Position numbers and translations under genes: made by a program | In this document: positions 21,612-33,170 of the stretch, piece by piece | Layout: each line of letters begins with the position of its first letter | Position numbering within the stretch: the stretch's first letter is position 1 | Notes under the pieces: model-generated | Told to the model about the DNA's origin: nothing | Database searches by the model: none | The model's input: the letters and a program-made list of their open reading frames with translations, nothing else | DNA from: Pollenia angustigena | Lineage: Eukaryota > Arthropoda > Insecta > Diptera > Polleniidae | Direction of reading: 5' to 3' | Assembly (NCBI GenBank): GCA_930367215.1 | Contig: OV884056.1 | Coordinates: 57,040,308 to 57,104,307, forward strand | Length of the DNA stretch: 64,000 bases

Positions 21612-22631
21612 TAGGGCTATAACTTTTTCACACTCTTTGCGAAAATCAAAAACGGGATAGTACCCAGCAGGAAAATGAGGAATTGATTACATAAATAATT
21701 AAAAAAATAATGCATTATTTTCGAAAGAATAATAATGCATTCATTGGAATCGAGAAGGTAATTTCATCAGACACAAAATTTAAGCACTGATTACCACGTA
21801 TATTTCCACATTTGCAGAACAAGGAATGTATTATTTCTGTTAGTAACAATTATTCGTGTTTTTGCTTTACATACATATTTCGTTAATAAAAATCCGTTAT
21901 TTTTTTGCTGCCTTTATGTCGCCTACTTATAATTTTTATTTTAGTTGCAGTTTGTGTTTGAAAGCGTACGGTCAAAGCACAAATTATATGTCTGTGGGTC
22001 AAAGTTATTTAAAGTAAACAGGTATTAAAAAATGTATTCCAAACGGCATTGGAGAAGACTTTTATAAGACTTTTGAATAATATAATTTATTCCAAAGAAT
22101 GAATTATTTAATTCATTCGCAGGATACATTAAAATAATTTATTACAATCCTAGGACATGGTCTGTGTTAAGAATAATGAATTCTGGAATCAAATATAATA
22201 CAAGATATGTATTACTTTCTCGATTCCTATTAATTCCATTTTCCCGCTGGGTATAGTCGTGTAGAACATTAAAAGTTATTAATAAAAAATATGATAATTT
22301 TTTCGGATTGTTAAGAAAGTTTACGCAAGGATCGGGCTGAAGTTTGAAAACAACCATTTAATCTCACGCAAATTTTAAAAAATATACACCTGATATTTGT
22401 ATAAATTCCTATACGTATCACTTAAATGCTATTTTGGAATTTATCCACTGCTTTAGATTTAAAAATTTTCCTACGGTTTACAATTCATCGCGGTTCAAAA
22501 TTTCTTAGAAGGTTTTAGAAATTTGCTTCCCTGCGTGAGGTTTTTTTCGCAAAACGGATACAGGTGTTTTCATTACTAAAACATTCTTGGCCACTCTGTC
22601 GTACTATGCCAATAATTTAGTTATAGCCCTA
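21612..22631. mobile_element. hAT-type element, middle layer
   Basis: Inverted ends TAGGGCTATAACT / AGTTATAGCCCTA are flanked by a perfect 8-bp duplication, GTATACAT (21604-21611 and 22632-22639). TAGGG fits the hAT terminal consensus. Sub-terminal TTTGCGAAAA.CAAAAACGG and CGCAAAACGGATA blocks are also inverted. Non-coding. It contains the third layer at 21663-22251. Confidence 0.9.
21663..22251. mobile_element. CCCAGC-ended element with TA duplication, inner layer
   Basis: Starts CCCAGCAGGAAAATG and ends CATTTTCCCGCTGGG. TA is present on both sides (21661-21662 and 22252-22253), as for Tc1/mariner-type elements. A TAG 3-bp reading is also possible. The interior shows more inverted similarity around AATAATGCATTATTTT and GAATTATTTAATTCATTC. 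Non-coding. Related ends occur at 50491-50760 and around 47452. Confidence 0.8.
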
Positions 22632-23259
22632 GTATACATATTAGTACTCAAACCTCTACAATGTATTTTTTGAATTCGTTGGAGTGTATTTTCTCTAAGT
22701 GGCGTTTAATATTGGCGATAGTTTGTTTGCTTGGCAATGAACTCCCCATTGACATTTGTTTGGCGCAACATTTGCATTGAGCGCTTGCACAGTTAAAAAA
22801 AAAAACTCCAAAATGGATTGGATGAGATTTTTATCTGGAAATATGTATACTATAAAGTTTGGTTTGTGGTTCACCCAAAACTATAGATTTTCTTACCATT
22901 CGCAGAATATAAATATAGAGTATTTTTTTGCCAAATAAAATTTACCGTTTTTTTTGTTGTATTTTTTACCGTCTTCTAAAAATTACACATATAAAGACAT
23001 TTTTGTACACTTAAGCATTTTATTAAGTCATCGCTCGAACTAATAATCATAGAGAAAAAAAGTTGTATTGATTTCGTGTTATTTTCAAAAACAATGATGC
23101 CAAATTATAATAAATATGTTATTTCATAAAAAAGTTCGGTGTTCGGTAAAGTTCGGTAAAAATTTCGCCGAACACCGAACATCATTTTTTGCCGAACGCC
23201 GTAACCGAACCCGAACGTTCGGTCGGACACTAATAATCATACAAAATAGATACCAGTAG

Positions 23260-23892
23260 CCATGTTCTGTAACTATAGTGAGAACTTCTCGCATCGGAAA
23301 GATGTGAAACAAAATATTCCTACATTTCTCGAAAAGCTAGAAAAAAGTGTGTCTGTAACTCATGTCGAAAACTATCAAAAGAGATTACGTCGTTACGTTA
23401 TGAATGTCATAACATTGAACTCGAACACGACGGCGAAAATACAACCTTCGGCTATACCAAATAATGTTAAGTGCGACTTTAATGTTTTTTGTTTGCAAAC
23501 GATCTTTGAAAACATTCGTATACTTAATAAAAATGTTAAAAATAAAATAATTAAACAATGGAAAAATGTGCCAAGAACAAAATATTATTATTATTCTTTG
23601 TATTTAGTATTCTTAAATGCTTTTTGACGTTACAATTTTTTCTCGCCCCATTTTTATTCGTGAGTTTATTTGACAATTCAAAGCGAGAACTTTTCTCACA
23701 AAAATGTTACAGACACTCTTTTTCCGTAAATTGGCGAGTAGTTTCCTTACGTGACTGCTAATACTCGCCAAAAAAAAGTTACAGAAACAATTTCGTGGGA
23801 AAAACAGCTGCTTGTTTAAATTTATGGCATTTTTGTTTCATTTCACAAATTTTAATCGAAAAGTTTATCGACGCGAGTGTTACAGAACATGG
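23260..23892. mobile_element. CCCATGTTCTGTAAC TIR element, copy 1
   Basis: Starts CCATGTTCTGTAAC and ends GTTACAGAACATGG, with partial inverted similarity inward (GTGTCTGTAACTC / GTTACAGACAC). Copy 2 is the left part at 32816-33170. The plus-strand frame 23262-23627 is inside this element. It is not conserved in frame with the frame in copy 2, so I do not call it a gene. No clear target duplication. Confidence 0.7.
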
Positions 23893-24590
23893 GCACAGGG
23901 ATGGAAAAACTTCCACCTTCGGTGTAGACGTAAACTAAACCTGCCAATCGATTTCAGAAAACATATCATGATATAAATTAAGTAAATTTCCAAAAATTGC
24001 TTGAAATCGGAAAATATGACGATTCCTTTTTATTGTGTAAAACATCTTTTAAAAAAACTTAAGAATTTAAGCAATTAATCAGCGAATAAATGTTGAAAAC
24101 TTGATCCTGTCTGGACAAAAAAAATACTTAAATAAGCTCCTTAAATTAAATTTAATATGGCTTATGATTTGCTCTTGTAGCAAAATGTTTGCCCTCCGCC
24201 TCTTTTGAGACTAAGAAAATGCCGTTAAGTACAATTTAATGTGTTAAAAAACTCAAATTAAATCGGAAACGTTTTGAAGAACTACTGAAATTTTTCTTCT
24301 TAAAATTCCAAGAAATTTAAAATTTTTTTCCGGGAAGCCTACTCATGGGTAAATCAATAAAATTTTGGGCATGTGACCGCTGTTAAATTATCTATTCAAA
24401 GATTTGTGGTCTTACTCCGAATTTTGTTGTTTATTTTGTGGACTTTTAATTTACAAACGTTGAGGAGACGCACAGTGCTTTGGCCCATAGACATAAATCA
24501 AAAAAAAAAACAAGTCTTATATTGTGCTTAAAAATGTACAGATCGATAGATAACAAAATAATTAGAATGAATTTTGAAGAATTTTTAAGA
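23893..24590. other. No gene recognised
   Basis: AT-rich sequence leading into the tandem repeat. No supported frame or RNA. Confidence 0.5.
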
Positions 24591-24599
24591 TTTAACTCT

Positions 24600-25800
24600 T
24601 TTTGGCGGCGCTAGAGGGCGCCAAAGTTTGAGAATTTATAGTAAAAATGGCCAAACAACTACTTGAGTTTTACATGCTTTAGGAAAACTGTTGTAAAACT
24701 GTTGTTTTTTAAAGCACGAGATTGAAATTTTTTTCTGTAGTAGTTTACTATATTTAGAACTAACTGTAAAAAATTTTTATTGATTTATTTTCTCATAAGT
24801 GTTTTTTTATTGGTTTGAAAAATGCTTATTATTTACTTAGGCTCTAAAAATTTTCTAACTTTGATGGAATATTAAAAAAAAAAGAAAAATATGGTCTATG
24901 GGTTTTTTTCTGATTTCGAATATTTAGACTGTTTTCTAATAACTACAAAAAAAAAAATTGAAAAAATTTTACCACAACTTGAAAAAAAAAACTTTTTTTA
25001 AATGGCTATTTTCATGATTTTTGATCAAATTTTGATAGTTTTCAGGAGTTTAAAAGACAATTAACTACAAATACTGTGAAATATTAATTCAAACTTATAC
25101 CATTCAATAAAAAACAACAAAAATTAAAATATGTATAAAAAATTGTTTGTGTTTGTCTGCATTTTACGGCATAAGAGGGCGCTGAAATCACAAATGCCCT
25201 TGGTTTTTTATTGTTTCAAGAAAATAATTGTAAAAAATTAATTTTTTGGATTACGAGATTCAAATTTTTTTCTGTAACAGCTAACTATATTCTAAACCAT
25301 CTATAAAAAAATTTTACTGGAACTATGCTCCTATACATATTTTTTAATGGTTTGAAAAATGCTTATTATTTAGTTAAGCTCTAAAAATTTGTTAACTTTG
25401 ATGGAATATTAAAAAAAAAAGAAAAATATGGTCTATGGGTTTTTTTCTGATTTCGAATATTTAGACTGTTTTCTAATAACTACAAAAAAAAAAAATTTAA
25501 AAAATTTTACCACAACTTAAAAAAAAATTTATTTAAAAAAAATGCTATTTTCGTGATTTTTGCTCAAACTTTCATAGATTGAATTAGTTAAAAAAAAATA
25601 AACTAGGAACATAATAAGAAAAAAATCCAAATATATATACTATTGAATTAGAAAAATTGACAAGATAAATTAAAAAAAATTAGTATAACAGTTGTGTCTG
25701 TTTCTTTTTGTCGACACAAGATGGCGCTAAATTCCCAGATGACGTTGGTTTTTCATCGTATAAAGAATATTTTCAAAATGTGACTTAGTGCCGTTATTTT
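24600..25800 (+). repeat. Tandem repeat, about 534-bp unit, two units plus a partial third
   Basis: The phrase AAAAATATGGTCTATGGG, followed by CTGATTTCGAATATTTAGAC and TTTTACCACAACTT, occurs at about 24887 and again about 534 bases later. Each unit begins with a short more GC-rich block carrying AAGAGGGCGC or CTAGAGGGCGCC. A third start is readable near 25717 (AAGATGGCGCTAA), after which the repeat breaks off. Units are diverged except in the core, which is almost identical. This suggests uneven conservation or local gene conversion. Confidence 0.85.
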
Positions 25801-26039
25801 TTATTTAAATTGAAGATGGTTACGTGACAGAAGTTTTTTTTTGGTAACAGCCTTTGTTTGTAGTAAGAGCAATTCTATTGTGGAGTGTTCGAAAATATTG
25901 CATACAGGGTTTTCAATTTAAAAGAAAATAAAAATTTTCTATTAAAATGTTAAATCAATTTATATATTTAATAAATACTTACTTTTACAAACGAGTAAAA
26001 GTGAGGGCGCGTGGTTCAAAAAATGAACGTGCACATCTC

Positions 26040-26430
26040 TAATCAATTTTATTGCAATCAAAATCAGCTTATCAAATTTTATTGGAATCTTTCTATTTTT
26101 AAACATAGCTCCCATACAAATCATTCTCCCGAAAATAGCTTTTAATGCCAGCTTCCTTAAAAATATATGTAGTAACATACCAATATAAACCATAGGTTAC
26201 ATATAAACCCTCATCCAAAAAACCCATATATGAAGATGAAGATATCTAAATAATATTCGGCAGAAAGAACTTTGAAACGAATCTTAACCTCATAACATAA
26301 TTTTGTTCTGGTGGGTCCATGATTGCCCATGGGTCCCAAATAGATTACAATCTAGGAACTTTGTTTTTAAATACTATGCTATAGGATATCACATGGTCGG
26401 GCTTGACCGATTATACTTTCTTACTTGTTA
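26040..26430 (+). repeat. Truncated TATACCC-class repeat, copy F
   Basis: The right end reads GGATATCACATGGTCGGGC then TTGACCGATTATACTTTCTT and ACTTGTT, as in copy A. The start is lost or too diverged to place. Confidence 0.65.
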
Positions 26431-26439
26431 TTTTTGCAC

Positions 26440-27060
26440 GAGCATTTTAAGCGTTTTTCACTCATTTTTCATTAAATGATGTTTTTGTATTTTTCACATT
26501 TATAATCCGATTCTACCAAAATTTGGCACACATATATATCTAACAAATATCAATTTTCATACCAAATTTTATTACGATCGGATAATTTTTGGAAGTGTTA
26601 TAACATTTTTAAGAAAAAGGATATATGGCAGGACCTTGAGTCCTTGTTCAGATTTAAGTGAAAATTTGCACATACGTTGCTAGTTGTGTGTGTATTAGTA
26701 TGACCATTTTTTGTAGTTTTGTGGGCATTATTGAAGCTAAAATTACATTTTTCCATTTCAGGACACATGGGAGGTAGGCGTGTCCTTGGACCGATTTGTC
26801 CAAAAATTCACACTTTTCTTAACTAAGCTATTCTATGCTTGTGTACCAAATTTCAAAAATTTCTGACAACTCCTTCTATTTATGTCCCTTCGTTATATGG
26901 GGACAAAGCACTGTGAGACGTATCGCCGTTTTGTTAGAAAAGCATTTATTCGATAAAAATCTAATCCAAATAAGAACCCTTAAAATAAAATATTCATAAT
27001 TTTGTTCTTTTCGCCGTAATTCCACCGGTACATAGAGTGCACCAAGTCGTTATTTGTATA
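26440..27060. repeat. Probable dispersed repeat module
   Basis: The sequence carries phrases such as CCAAAATTTGGCACACAT, TACCAAATTTTATTACGATC and GGTAGGCGTGTCCTTGGACC, in the style of the dispersed modules at 12.2 and 39.3 kb. No clear partner in the window was found, so this is tentative. Confidence 0.35.
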
Positions 27061-27094
27061 CCCTATACAAAGTTATTTATTTTAATAATTCATA

Positions 27095-27884
27095 TTTTTA
27101 TACCCTCCACCATAATTAGTTGTGAAGAGGGTATATTAAGTTTCTCATTCCGTGTGAAACTTTTTTATTATTCATCTCAGACCCCATAAAGCATATATAT
27201 TCTGGGTCCTTGAGTAATTTTAAGTCGATTTAGCCATGTCCGTCTGTCTGTCCGTCTGTTGAAAACACGCTGACTTTCGAACAACTCAAAAGAAATGAAC
27301 AAACTTGGTGCCAAATTGCTTGTAGTTATCCTAAGCAGTTTGGGATTGAAATCCAGCAAAATCGGTGCAGTAGGACCAGAGCTATGAATCAAAATGTGGA
27401 ACCACCACCTAAAAAATTGATAATTTTGTTACAAAAAATAACATAAATGCTGGAACCAGGCATGGAATGAGATGAGATTTTGCAAACATTTGTTTTATTT
27501 GAGTGGAAATCACGGTGTTAAATTTCGTGAAGATCCGTCCATAATTTACCATAAGCCCCATATAAACACTACTCCCGGAAAACAGTTTAGTACGCCTAAA
27601 ACCGTAAAAAATAACGCTAGCGTAACAAAATTTGGTACGTCACAGTTTTTTAGGACTATAAATGATACTATGAAATTTCGTGATGATCGGTCCATAATTT
27701 ACCCTAGGCCCCATATAAACCCTACTACCGGAAAACAGTTTAGCCGCCTAAAACCATAATTAATAACAAATCGTCACAGTTTAAAATATAATAACATCAT
27801 ACAGATATTACTCCTTAAACATTCGAACTGTCGGTGGAGGGCATCAAAGATTCGGCAGAGCCGAATATAGCACTCTAACTTGTT
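27095..27884 (+). repeat. TATACCC-class repeat, second subfamily, copy E
   Basis: Starts TTTTTATACCCTCCACC and GTGAAGAGGGTATATTAAG, contains CCATGTCCGTCTGTCTGTCC, and ends GCCGAATATAGCACTCTAAC then TTGTT. Two internal units of about 162 bp start near 27518 and 27680, with CCGGAAAACAGTTTAG. The same subfamily forms 56787-58646. The 95-codon frame 27472-27759 spans these units and is a repeat artefact. Confidence 0.85.
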
Positions 27885-28850
27885 ATAATTGGGGGAGTAC
27901 AGTATTGATTTATTGGAACCAGTGCATTTTTATTGTGTAGCAGAGTGTAATTATTCTATTGTTTAAACGATTTAAATAAAAATACATTTCCTTATTGTTA
28001 CCCACAAATCTTTGAAAACATTTAAAAAAAAAGTTTTGTAAATTAAAATCTCTGTTACTTAAAATAAAATAACACTTAATTTCAAATTTAATTCTAGTTA
28101 AAGGTTTTGTTAACTTTTGCCAAAAATAAAGCTTAAAGACCACAATCCATACAAAAATATGTTTTTGGGAAAAAATACTAGAAATATAAATTAAATATAC
28201 TTTTTATCTGTAAAGTGTCATGTTTTACTTGACAACTTTAAATTAAGCTAATCTGCATAAAACTAAAAGTATGTGAATGATTTTATTTCTTTTTTTTTTT
28301 GATATGACATTTTAAGTTTTATTCGAATTTGCATTTGCAAATATAGAAAAAGTGCTTTATTTTTCTTTTCTTTTTCTTTTACATTTTCAATTCATTTCCA
28401 TATCCGGTTAAGTTTGAATCTTTTTTTTGGTTTCAGTATTTTAAAACTTGCTTAAAACAGTCAAAGAGAAGTTTTTTTTTTAAACCAGAAAATAGTTTCG
28501 AAGATACTTTATTTACAATGGCCACAAACTCCATTCCCTTCTTGCTTTAACGTAGTAGTGGGCAACACACATGTTACAATTTTTACGATTGTATGAGTTC
28601 AGCAGCAAAGATTTGTTTCTACAAAGTTTGAATAAAGCAGCAGCAGAGCGAAAAGAAGTTTGTGTTGTGGCCATATGCGCCAGAAAAAATGTGTTGAAAG
28701 TTGTCGAATTTTGCAGAAAAAAACTGCCAAAATCTTCAAAATTGTTATTGTTTAAGTCCCGGTGCGTATAGATCTTAACTTGTGAGTTATTTGTTAGCAT
28801 TAAAATTGTGTTTGTTCAGTTATTTAAATTAAGTTTTTATTAAAATCGAA
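27885..28850. other. No gene recognised; upstream flank of the Idgf pseudogene
   Basis: AT-rich sequence. 28513-28800 has overlapping open frames on both strands without recognisable domains. A TCAGTT initiator-like hexamer lies at about 28817, but no TATA box at a suitable distance is evident, so I call no promoter. Confidence 0.45.
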
Positions 28851-30132
28851 ATGAATTTTTTGATTTTGTTGTGTGCCCTAGTAGGGGCTGTAACAATTCG
28901 CGAGATCTCAGCTGCAAGTAACACACACTTGGTGTGCTACTACGATGGCAGTTCATATGTCGGAGAAGGTCTTTGCTTAACTAACGTTAAATGACTTGCA
29001 ACACGCCTTGCAATTATGTTCTCACTTGGTTTATGGTTATGCCAGCATTAACCCCATAAATTAGTAGCCAAGAATGAGAAATTGGACTTGGACATAGGCA
29101 CTGGTTTGTACCGTACCGTTACTGGATTGAAAAAGAAATATCCCAACTTAAAGATTTTTTTAAGTGTTGGTGGTGATAAGGATGAAGTTGATAAGGATGA
29201 CAACAAATATTTGACTCACATTCCCTTTATCAACAGTGCTCACTCTTTGGTTAAGATTTATGGTATTGATGGTCTTGATATTGCCTAGCAATTCCCCAAG
29301 AATAAGCCGAAGAAGATTCACAACAAGGTTGAAAGTTTCTAGAAGAGTTTCAAGAAAATCTTTTCTGGTGATTTTGTTGTTGATGAGAAGGCGGAAGAAC
29401 ACAAAGAACAATTCACTGCCTTGATCAGAGAATTGAAGAATGATTTGCGTCCCGATGGTTATTTGTTGGGCATATCTGTGTTGCCCAATGTTAATTCTTC
29501 ATTGTTCTTTGATGTTCCCGCTATTGTCAATAACTAGGATTTTGTTAACCTAATGGCTTTTGATTTCCAAACTCCTCATCGTCATCCCGAGCAAGCCGAT
29601 TATCCCGCCCCAATCTGTGATTTAAATGATCGTAATCCTGAATTTAATATCAACTATCAAGTAAAATACTGGCCACCAAGATTAATGTAGGTATTGCTGC
29701 TTACGGTCGTGCCTGGGTAATGACCAAGGATTCCGGCCTTACTGGTCTACCCCCAGTATCCGATACCAATAAGGCTGCCCCTGCTGGTATCCAAACCCAA
29801 TTTGAAGGTCTTTTAAGCAGGCCTGAGGTCTGTGCTAAATTACCCAACTCTGCCAATCAACACTTAAAAAGTGATACGCCCCTCTCCGCAAGGTTGGTGA
29901 TCCCATCAAACGCAACGGCAACTATGCTTATCGTTTAGCCGATGACAATAACGAACACGGCATGTGGGTAGGTTATGAAGAATCCGACTCTGCTACTAAC
30001 AAGGCCGAATATGTTAAGACCAAAGGCTTGGCAGGTGTTGCCCTGGTCGGTTTGTCCTTCGATGTTTTCCGTGGTGCTTGCACTGCTGATAAGTATTCCA
30101 TATTGCGTGCTATCAAATACAAATTGCAATAA
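28851..30132 (+). pseudogene. Imaginal disc growth factor (Idgf-type chitinase-like) pseudogene
   Basis: The start codon opens a signal-peptide-like stretch (MNFLILLCALVGAVTI) followed by THLVCYYDGSSYV, the first strand of a GH18 fold. Further blocks: GLYRTVTGLKKKYPNLK, LSVGGD, FINSAHSLVK, YGIDGLDIA, FPKNKPKK, FVNLMAFDFQTP and YQVKYW. Then, in other frames, AAYGRAW, EGLLSRPEVC, NYAYRLADDNNEHGMW and a final ILRAIKYKLQ stop at 30130. The GLDIA motif stands where active chitinases keep DGxDxDWE, as in the non-catalytic secreted Idgf growth factors. Disruption is clear: early frameshifts near 28990 and 29060, TAG stops at 29286, 29341 and 29535, a frameshift with lost codons near 29670, and another near 29880. 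No introns are visible. That fits a processed copy or simply intron-poor exons, but no poly(A) tail or flanking repeat was found. Confidence 0.92.
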
Positions 30133-30246
30133 GCTATTAGCCATGTTTTGTTTTACAAAGAGTGAAGTTGTTTCTTGTGTGCTTAAACGAAGCAAGAATC
30201 GTCCTTGTAAAGGGTTATTCTTTTTTCTCTTTCAAACGTCAAGTTA

Positions 30247-30252
30247 AATAAA
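30247..30252 (+). promoter_or_regulatory. AATAAA polyadenylation signal after the Idgf pseudogene
   Basis: AATAAA lies 115 bases after the Idgf stop codon, a plausible position for the original 3' processing signal. No downstream element can be judged. Confidence 0.45.
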
Positions 30253-30301
30253 ACACACATAGATCTAGGATTTCAATGAAACTTTTATTTCATTATAATG
30301 C

Positions 30302-30635
30302 TTATGTACGAAATACAATGTAATTTAAATTATCGACTCTAGTTTGGTCGCAACAGACGATCCTTTTGAGGTAGTTTTTGATCACTTTTTCGACAATTTC
30401 GGGCGATATTTCGGCGATGCCTTGGCTAGTGTTGGCTTTTCAAATGTTAGAACCTTAGGGGATTACCTATCCATGTCTGTCTGACCGTCTGTCTTTGACG
30501 AATTCTCACAAAAAAGTCTAACTGCTTCAAATTGCATGATCTTGGTGGCCAATTAACGTCGACAAAATGTCAAACTAGGCGTTCTAGAAAAAAATCGGTC
30601 GTGTTGTATGGCACGTGGCAGCGTTTTGTTGTAAC
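30302..30635 (-). pseudogene. Mariner-type transposase relic 5
   Basis: On the minus strand, 30635 to about 30540 reads LQQNAATCHTT then NWPPRSC, the second-Asp box and the WPPRSCDLTP box of mariner transposases. The catalytic Asp of QQDGATCHT is replaced by Asn. About 30430 to 30302 encodes the C-terminus (IAEISPEIVEKVIKNYLKRI, ending VFRT and a stop). The segment between carries unrelated sequence with a GTCTGTCTGACCGTCTGTC tract. Strongly decayed. Confidence 0.75.
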
Positions 30636-30639
30636 TAAG

Positions 30640-31490
30640 TATCAGAGCCAACTCAAAAGACAATAAACCGTATTTTGCGTTGCCAACCAAATATACGAAA
30701 TTAGTTCAGAAGTTAACCGAAATTATAAAAAAATGCTTAAAATATTTGTAAATATTAATGTTTTTTGGGATTTCCAAACAGGCTTTCAAGGTCTACTTAT
30801 TTCCTATATGTAAATAAAAGATTTATTTCATATTTTCCTCCGATGTTTCGTAGGCTGTTTACTTACCTCTTCAGGGATTATTTTTATTGAAATCTGGCAA
30901 CAACAAATTATAAAAAAGCAAATATATTTACTTATAAGTCATTTGAGAATTCGCCAAATTCAGAGCATAAATCGTCTAAAGTCCATTTTTGGAACTCATA
31001 ATCGTCAAAATGACGAAAAATCGTCAAATCTGGCATCGTTGCGGTTGTGACAACTTTTAATTAAAAGTAAAGAGAGAGAGAAAGAAAGAGCATATATCGT
31101 CAGTAAGCCATCTGTGGACACAAATAGCGTCAAAGGTGGCAATCCTGCTAAGATCCGTGCTCATAACTCTCTATAAGTTAATTTTTCTTTGTGTTAAAAG
31201 TAAATAAAACTGGATTTTTGCATAGAAATGTTTCCTTAAGAGTTGAATGTTATTATTGCTTAACAGTGCATAAATTCCTGTGTGTTACTAATAACATAAT
31301 CTTCAATTTATTGGAGCTTTAAGCAAAACGACTAAAGCACATCTTCTGATTTCCTTCTTCGTTATCTGTTTTAAACGACTCTCAATCATAATTTAGGCTT
31401 TAAAATATTTATATTTTGTTGTTGAATCATTTTAGAGAAACCCTAAACAATCCTTTGAATAAAAAATTATTTTGAAATTTTCAAAAGTCC
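30640..31490. other. No gene recognised
   Basis: AT-rich sequence with a short GA-rich tract near 31070-31090 and several ATCGTCAAA phrases around 31005-31030. No supported gene. Confidence 0.5.
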
Positions 31491-31870
31491 TTATTGGAAG
31501 AACTTTTATCTTTTATATAAGTATGTATATAAAAACGGTTGTGCCGAGTATGTGCTCCTAAGACTCAAGAACAGCAGGACCGATTGGCACCAAACTTGGA
31601 CAATAAATTAGCTTAGTCTAGAGCCAGTTTTCTCCTAAGTTTAATCCCGATAGATGGCGCTGTTGTTGTGATATTTTAATTTTTTTTTAATTTATGGTTC
31701 AATTTTTCTGAAATACACAAAATATATTTATTAAACGAAAATAATTTTCCTAATATAGGTTTGACCCGGTGGATAGCACTGGGGTCAAGTTATTAACAAA
31801 ATTCTCCAGTATCTGTTATTTGGAAAAACCCGAGCAGCGCCGGGACCAAACTGATATTTAAAACTTTTTA
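31491..31870 (+). repeat. Dispersed repeat module ending in GCAGCGCCGGG
   Basis: Opens with TATAAGTATGTATATAAAAACGG, has GACCGATTGGCACCAAACTT and AGATGGCGCTG, and ends CCCGAGCAGCGCCGGGACCA. The terminal phrase resembles GCCGGGCTCAGCTAGT at about 42698 and the GACCCGTGCGAA end of the insert at 54418. Such CCGGG-ended modules are common in insect genomes; the class here is open. Confidence 0.5.
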
Positions 31871-32815
31871 TGTAAACTTTTCCTTTAAAACAATTAATTT
31901 TGTTATCTTAATCGTTTGCTAAAATTTTCTTAAACAATCCCAGTAATTCCAAAAAATTTTTTTAAAAATATACAAAATTTCCAAAAAAAAAGAAACGAAT
32001 ATTATTTTGCATTAAAAAGTGGTGGTTGACCACTTTATGTCGCTTATTATATTGTGTGTCACTTAATCTGCGTTTTTTATCTGCTATCAACTATTTCTAT
32101 TTTGTCATCTCATTTCAGGTTTTTTTTTTACCATCTTTAACGCCACAAAGCTTTATAGACCATTTTTCAGCATTTAGTTTTTCCTCAATTTGTCTAGATT
32201 TAATAGTGTTGATAAATTTCTAAACTAGTAGAGTAGATTTTGGCAAAATGCCCAGAAAAGAGTTTATAAAAAATTGTTTTTTATTTTTTCCTAAAAACCG
32301 CTGTTGTCATATTGGAGGGTTAAAAAGTAAAGATATACTTTTTTTGCTTTTGACTATCAGTTTGGTTAGAGTTTGGTAAGAGATTTATTTATTTGATAGA
32401 TTTGCTTATTTTAACAGTATAAGAATTAAACAAATTACATATCATCACCTAAAAGGCTCTTTCGAACATTTTGAAAATTTTACAGGAGAGGAAAAAATCT
32501 GTTTAATATGATAAATTGCACTGTTTTAAATAAATTCTTCTATTTCTCTTGTAAAACCTACCAGTTGTTTTGATAATTAACAATGTTGCATATTATACAA
32601 ACAGTTAGTTAGGTCTCTTGTAGATAAGGCCGTTTGTTTGTGGACTCTTGTGCTGATGCAATACAACAGATTTAATAAAAAAGTTGATATTTAATTTTTT
32701 GTTAGTTAGTGCCCTTTGCGTTTTAGGTGACGATATACATAAAATAACCATTTGACAAAGTTTTTAATAATAATATTATTAAAACTTAAGCGACAAAAAC
32801 AAAATTTTTACATTA
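31871..32815. other. No gene recognised
   Basis: AT-rich sequence without supported frames or RNA genes. Confidence 0.5.
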
Positions 32816-33170
32816 CCCATGTTCTGTAACTTTAGTGAGAACTTCTCGCTTCGAAAATATGTATATAAAACAAAATTTTCCATCGTTGCTCAAAAAGTAA
32901 GAAAAAACTGTGGTGTCTGTAACTCATGTCGAAAACTATCAAAAGAGATTACGTCGTTACGTCATAAATGTCATAACTTTGCACTCGAAGCCGATGTGAC
33001 ATTGCAGGCGTTGAGAACGCCAGTCACACATATCGTTGACGGCGACCAAAATTTACTACAATTGCCGGCGGCGAAAATACAACCGTCGGCTATACCAAAT
33101 AATGTAAAGTGCGACTTTAATGATGGTTGTTTGCAAACGAGCTTTGAAAACATTTGTTTTATTTACAAAA
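32816..33170 (+). mobile_element. CCCATGTTCTGTAAC element, copy 2 (left part)
   Basis: Begins CCCATGTTCTGTAAC and matches 23260-23530, including CTGTAACTCATGTCGAAAAC and ATACCAAATAATGT. It has an extra block of about 95 bases near 32985-33060, relatively GC-rich. The right half and right TIR are missing. The 150-codon frame 32819-33271 overlaps it but uses a different frame from copy 1 in the middle, so it is not a conserved protein. Confidence 0.65.

Larger units (their letters stand above)
21302..23232. mobile_element. hAT-type element, outer layer of a three-layer nest
   Basis: Inverted ends TAGTGTCCGACCGAACG / CGTTCGGTCGGACACTA are flanked by a perfect 8-bp duplication, ATAATCAT (21294-21301 and 23233-23240). 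The 8-bp TSD and the TAGTG terminus fit the hAT superfamily. Near each end, sub-terminal CCGAACCCGAAC / GTTCGGTAAAGTTCGG motifs repeat, as expected of transposase-binding arrays. There is no transposase. The element holds a second hAT at 21612-22631. Confidence 0.92.

Noticed and set aside
24600..25800. CRISPR-like or regulatory repeat array
   Set aside because: Unit length of 534 bp, uneven divergence and AT-rich animal context fit a tandem satellite-like repeat, not a CRISPR array.
27472..27759. 95-codon frame with an internally repeated peptide
   Set aside because: It spans two 162-bp units of a dispersed TATACCC-class repeat. The peptide repeat reflects the DNA repeat.
28815..28822. TCAGTT initiator as promoter of the Idgf copy
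   Set aside because: A hexamer alone is too common, no TATA or other core element lies at a fitting distance, and the copy is a pseudogene.
30460..30500. GTCTGTCTGACCGTCTGTC as a separate TATACCC repeat copy
   Set aside because: Only the microsatellite-like core matches. No ends are present.
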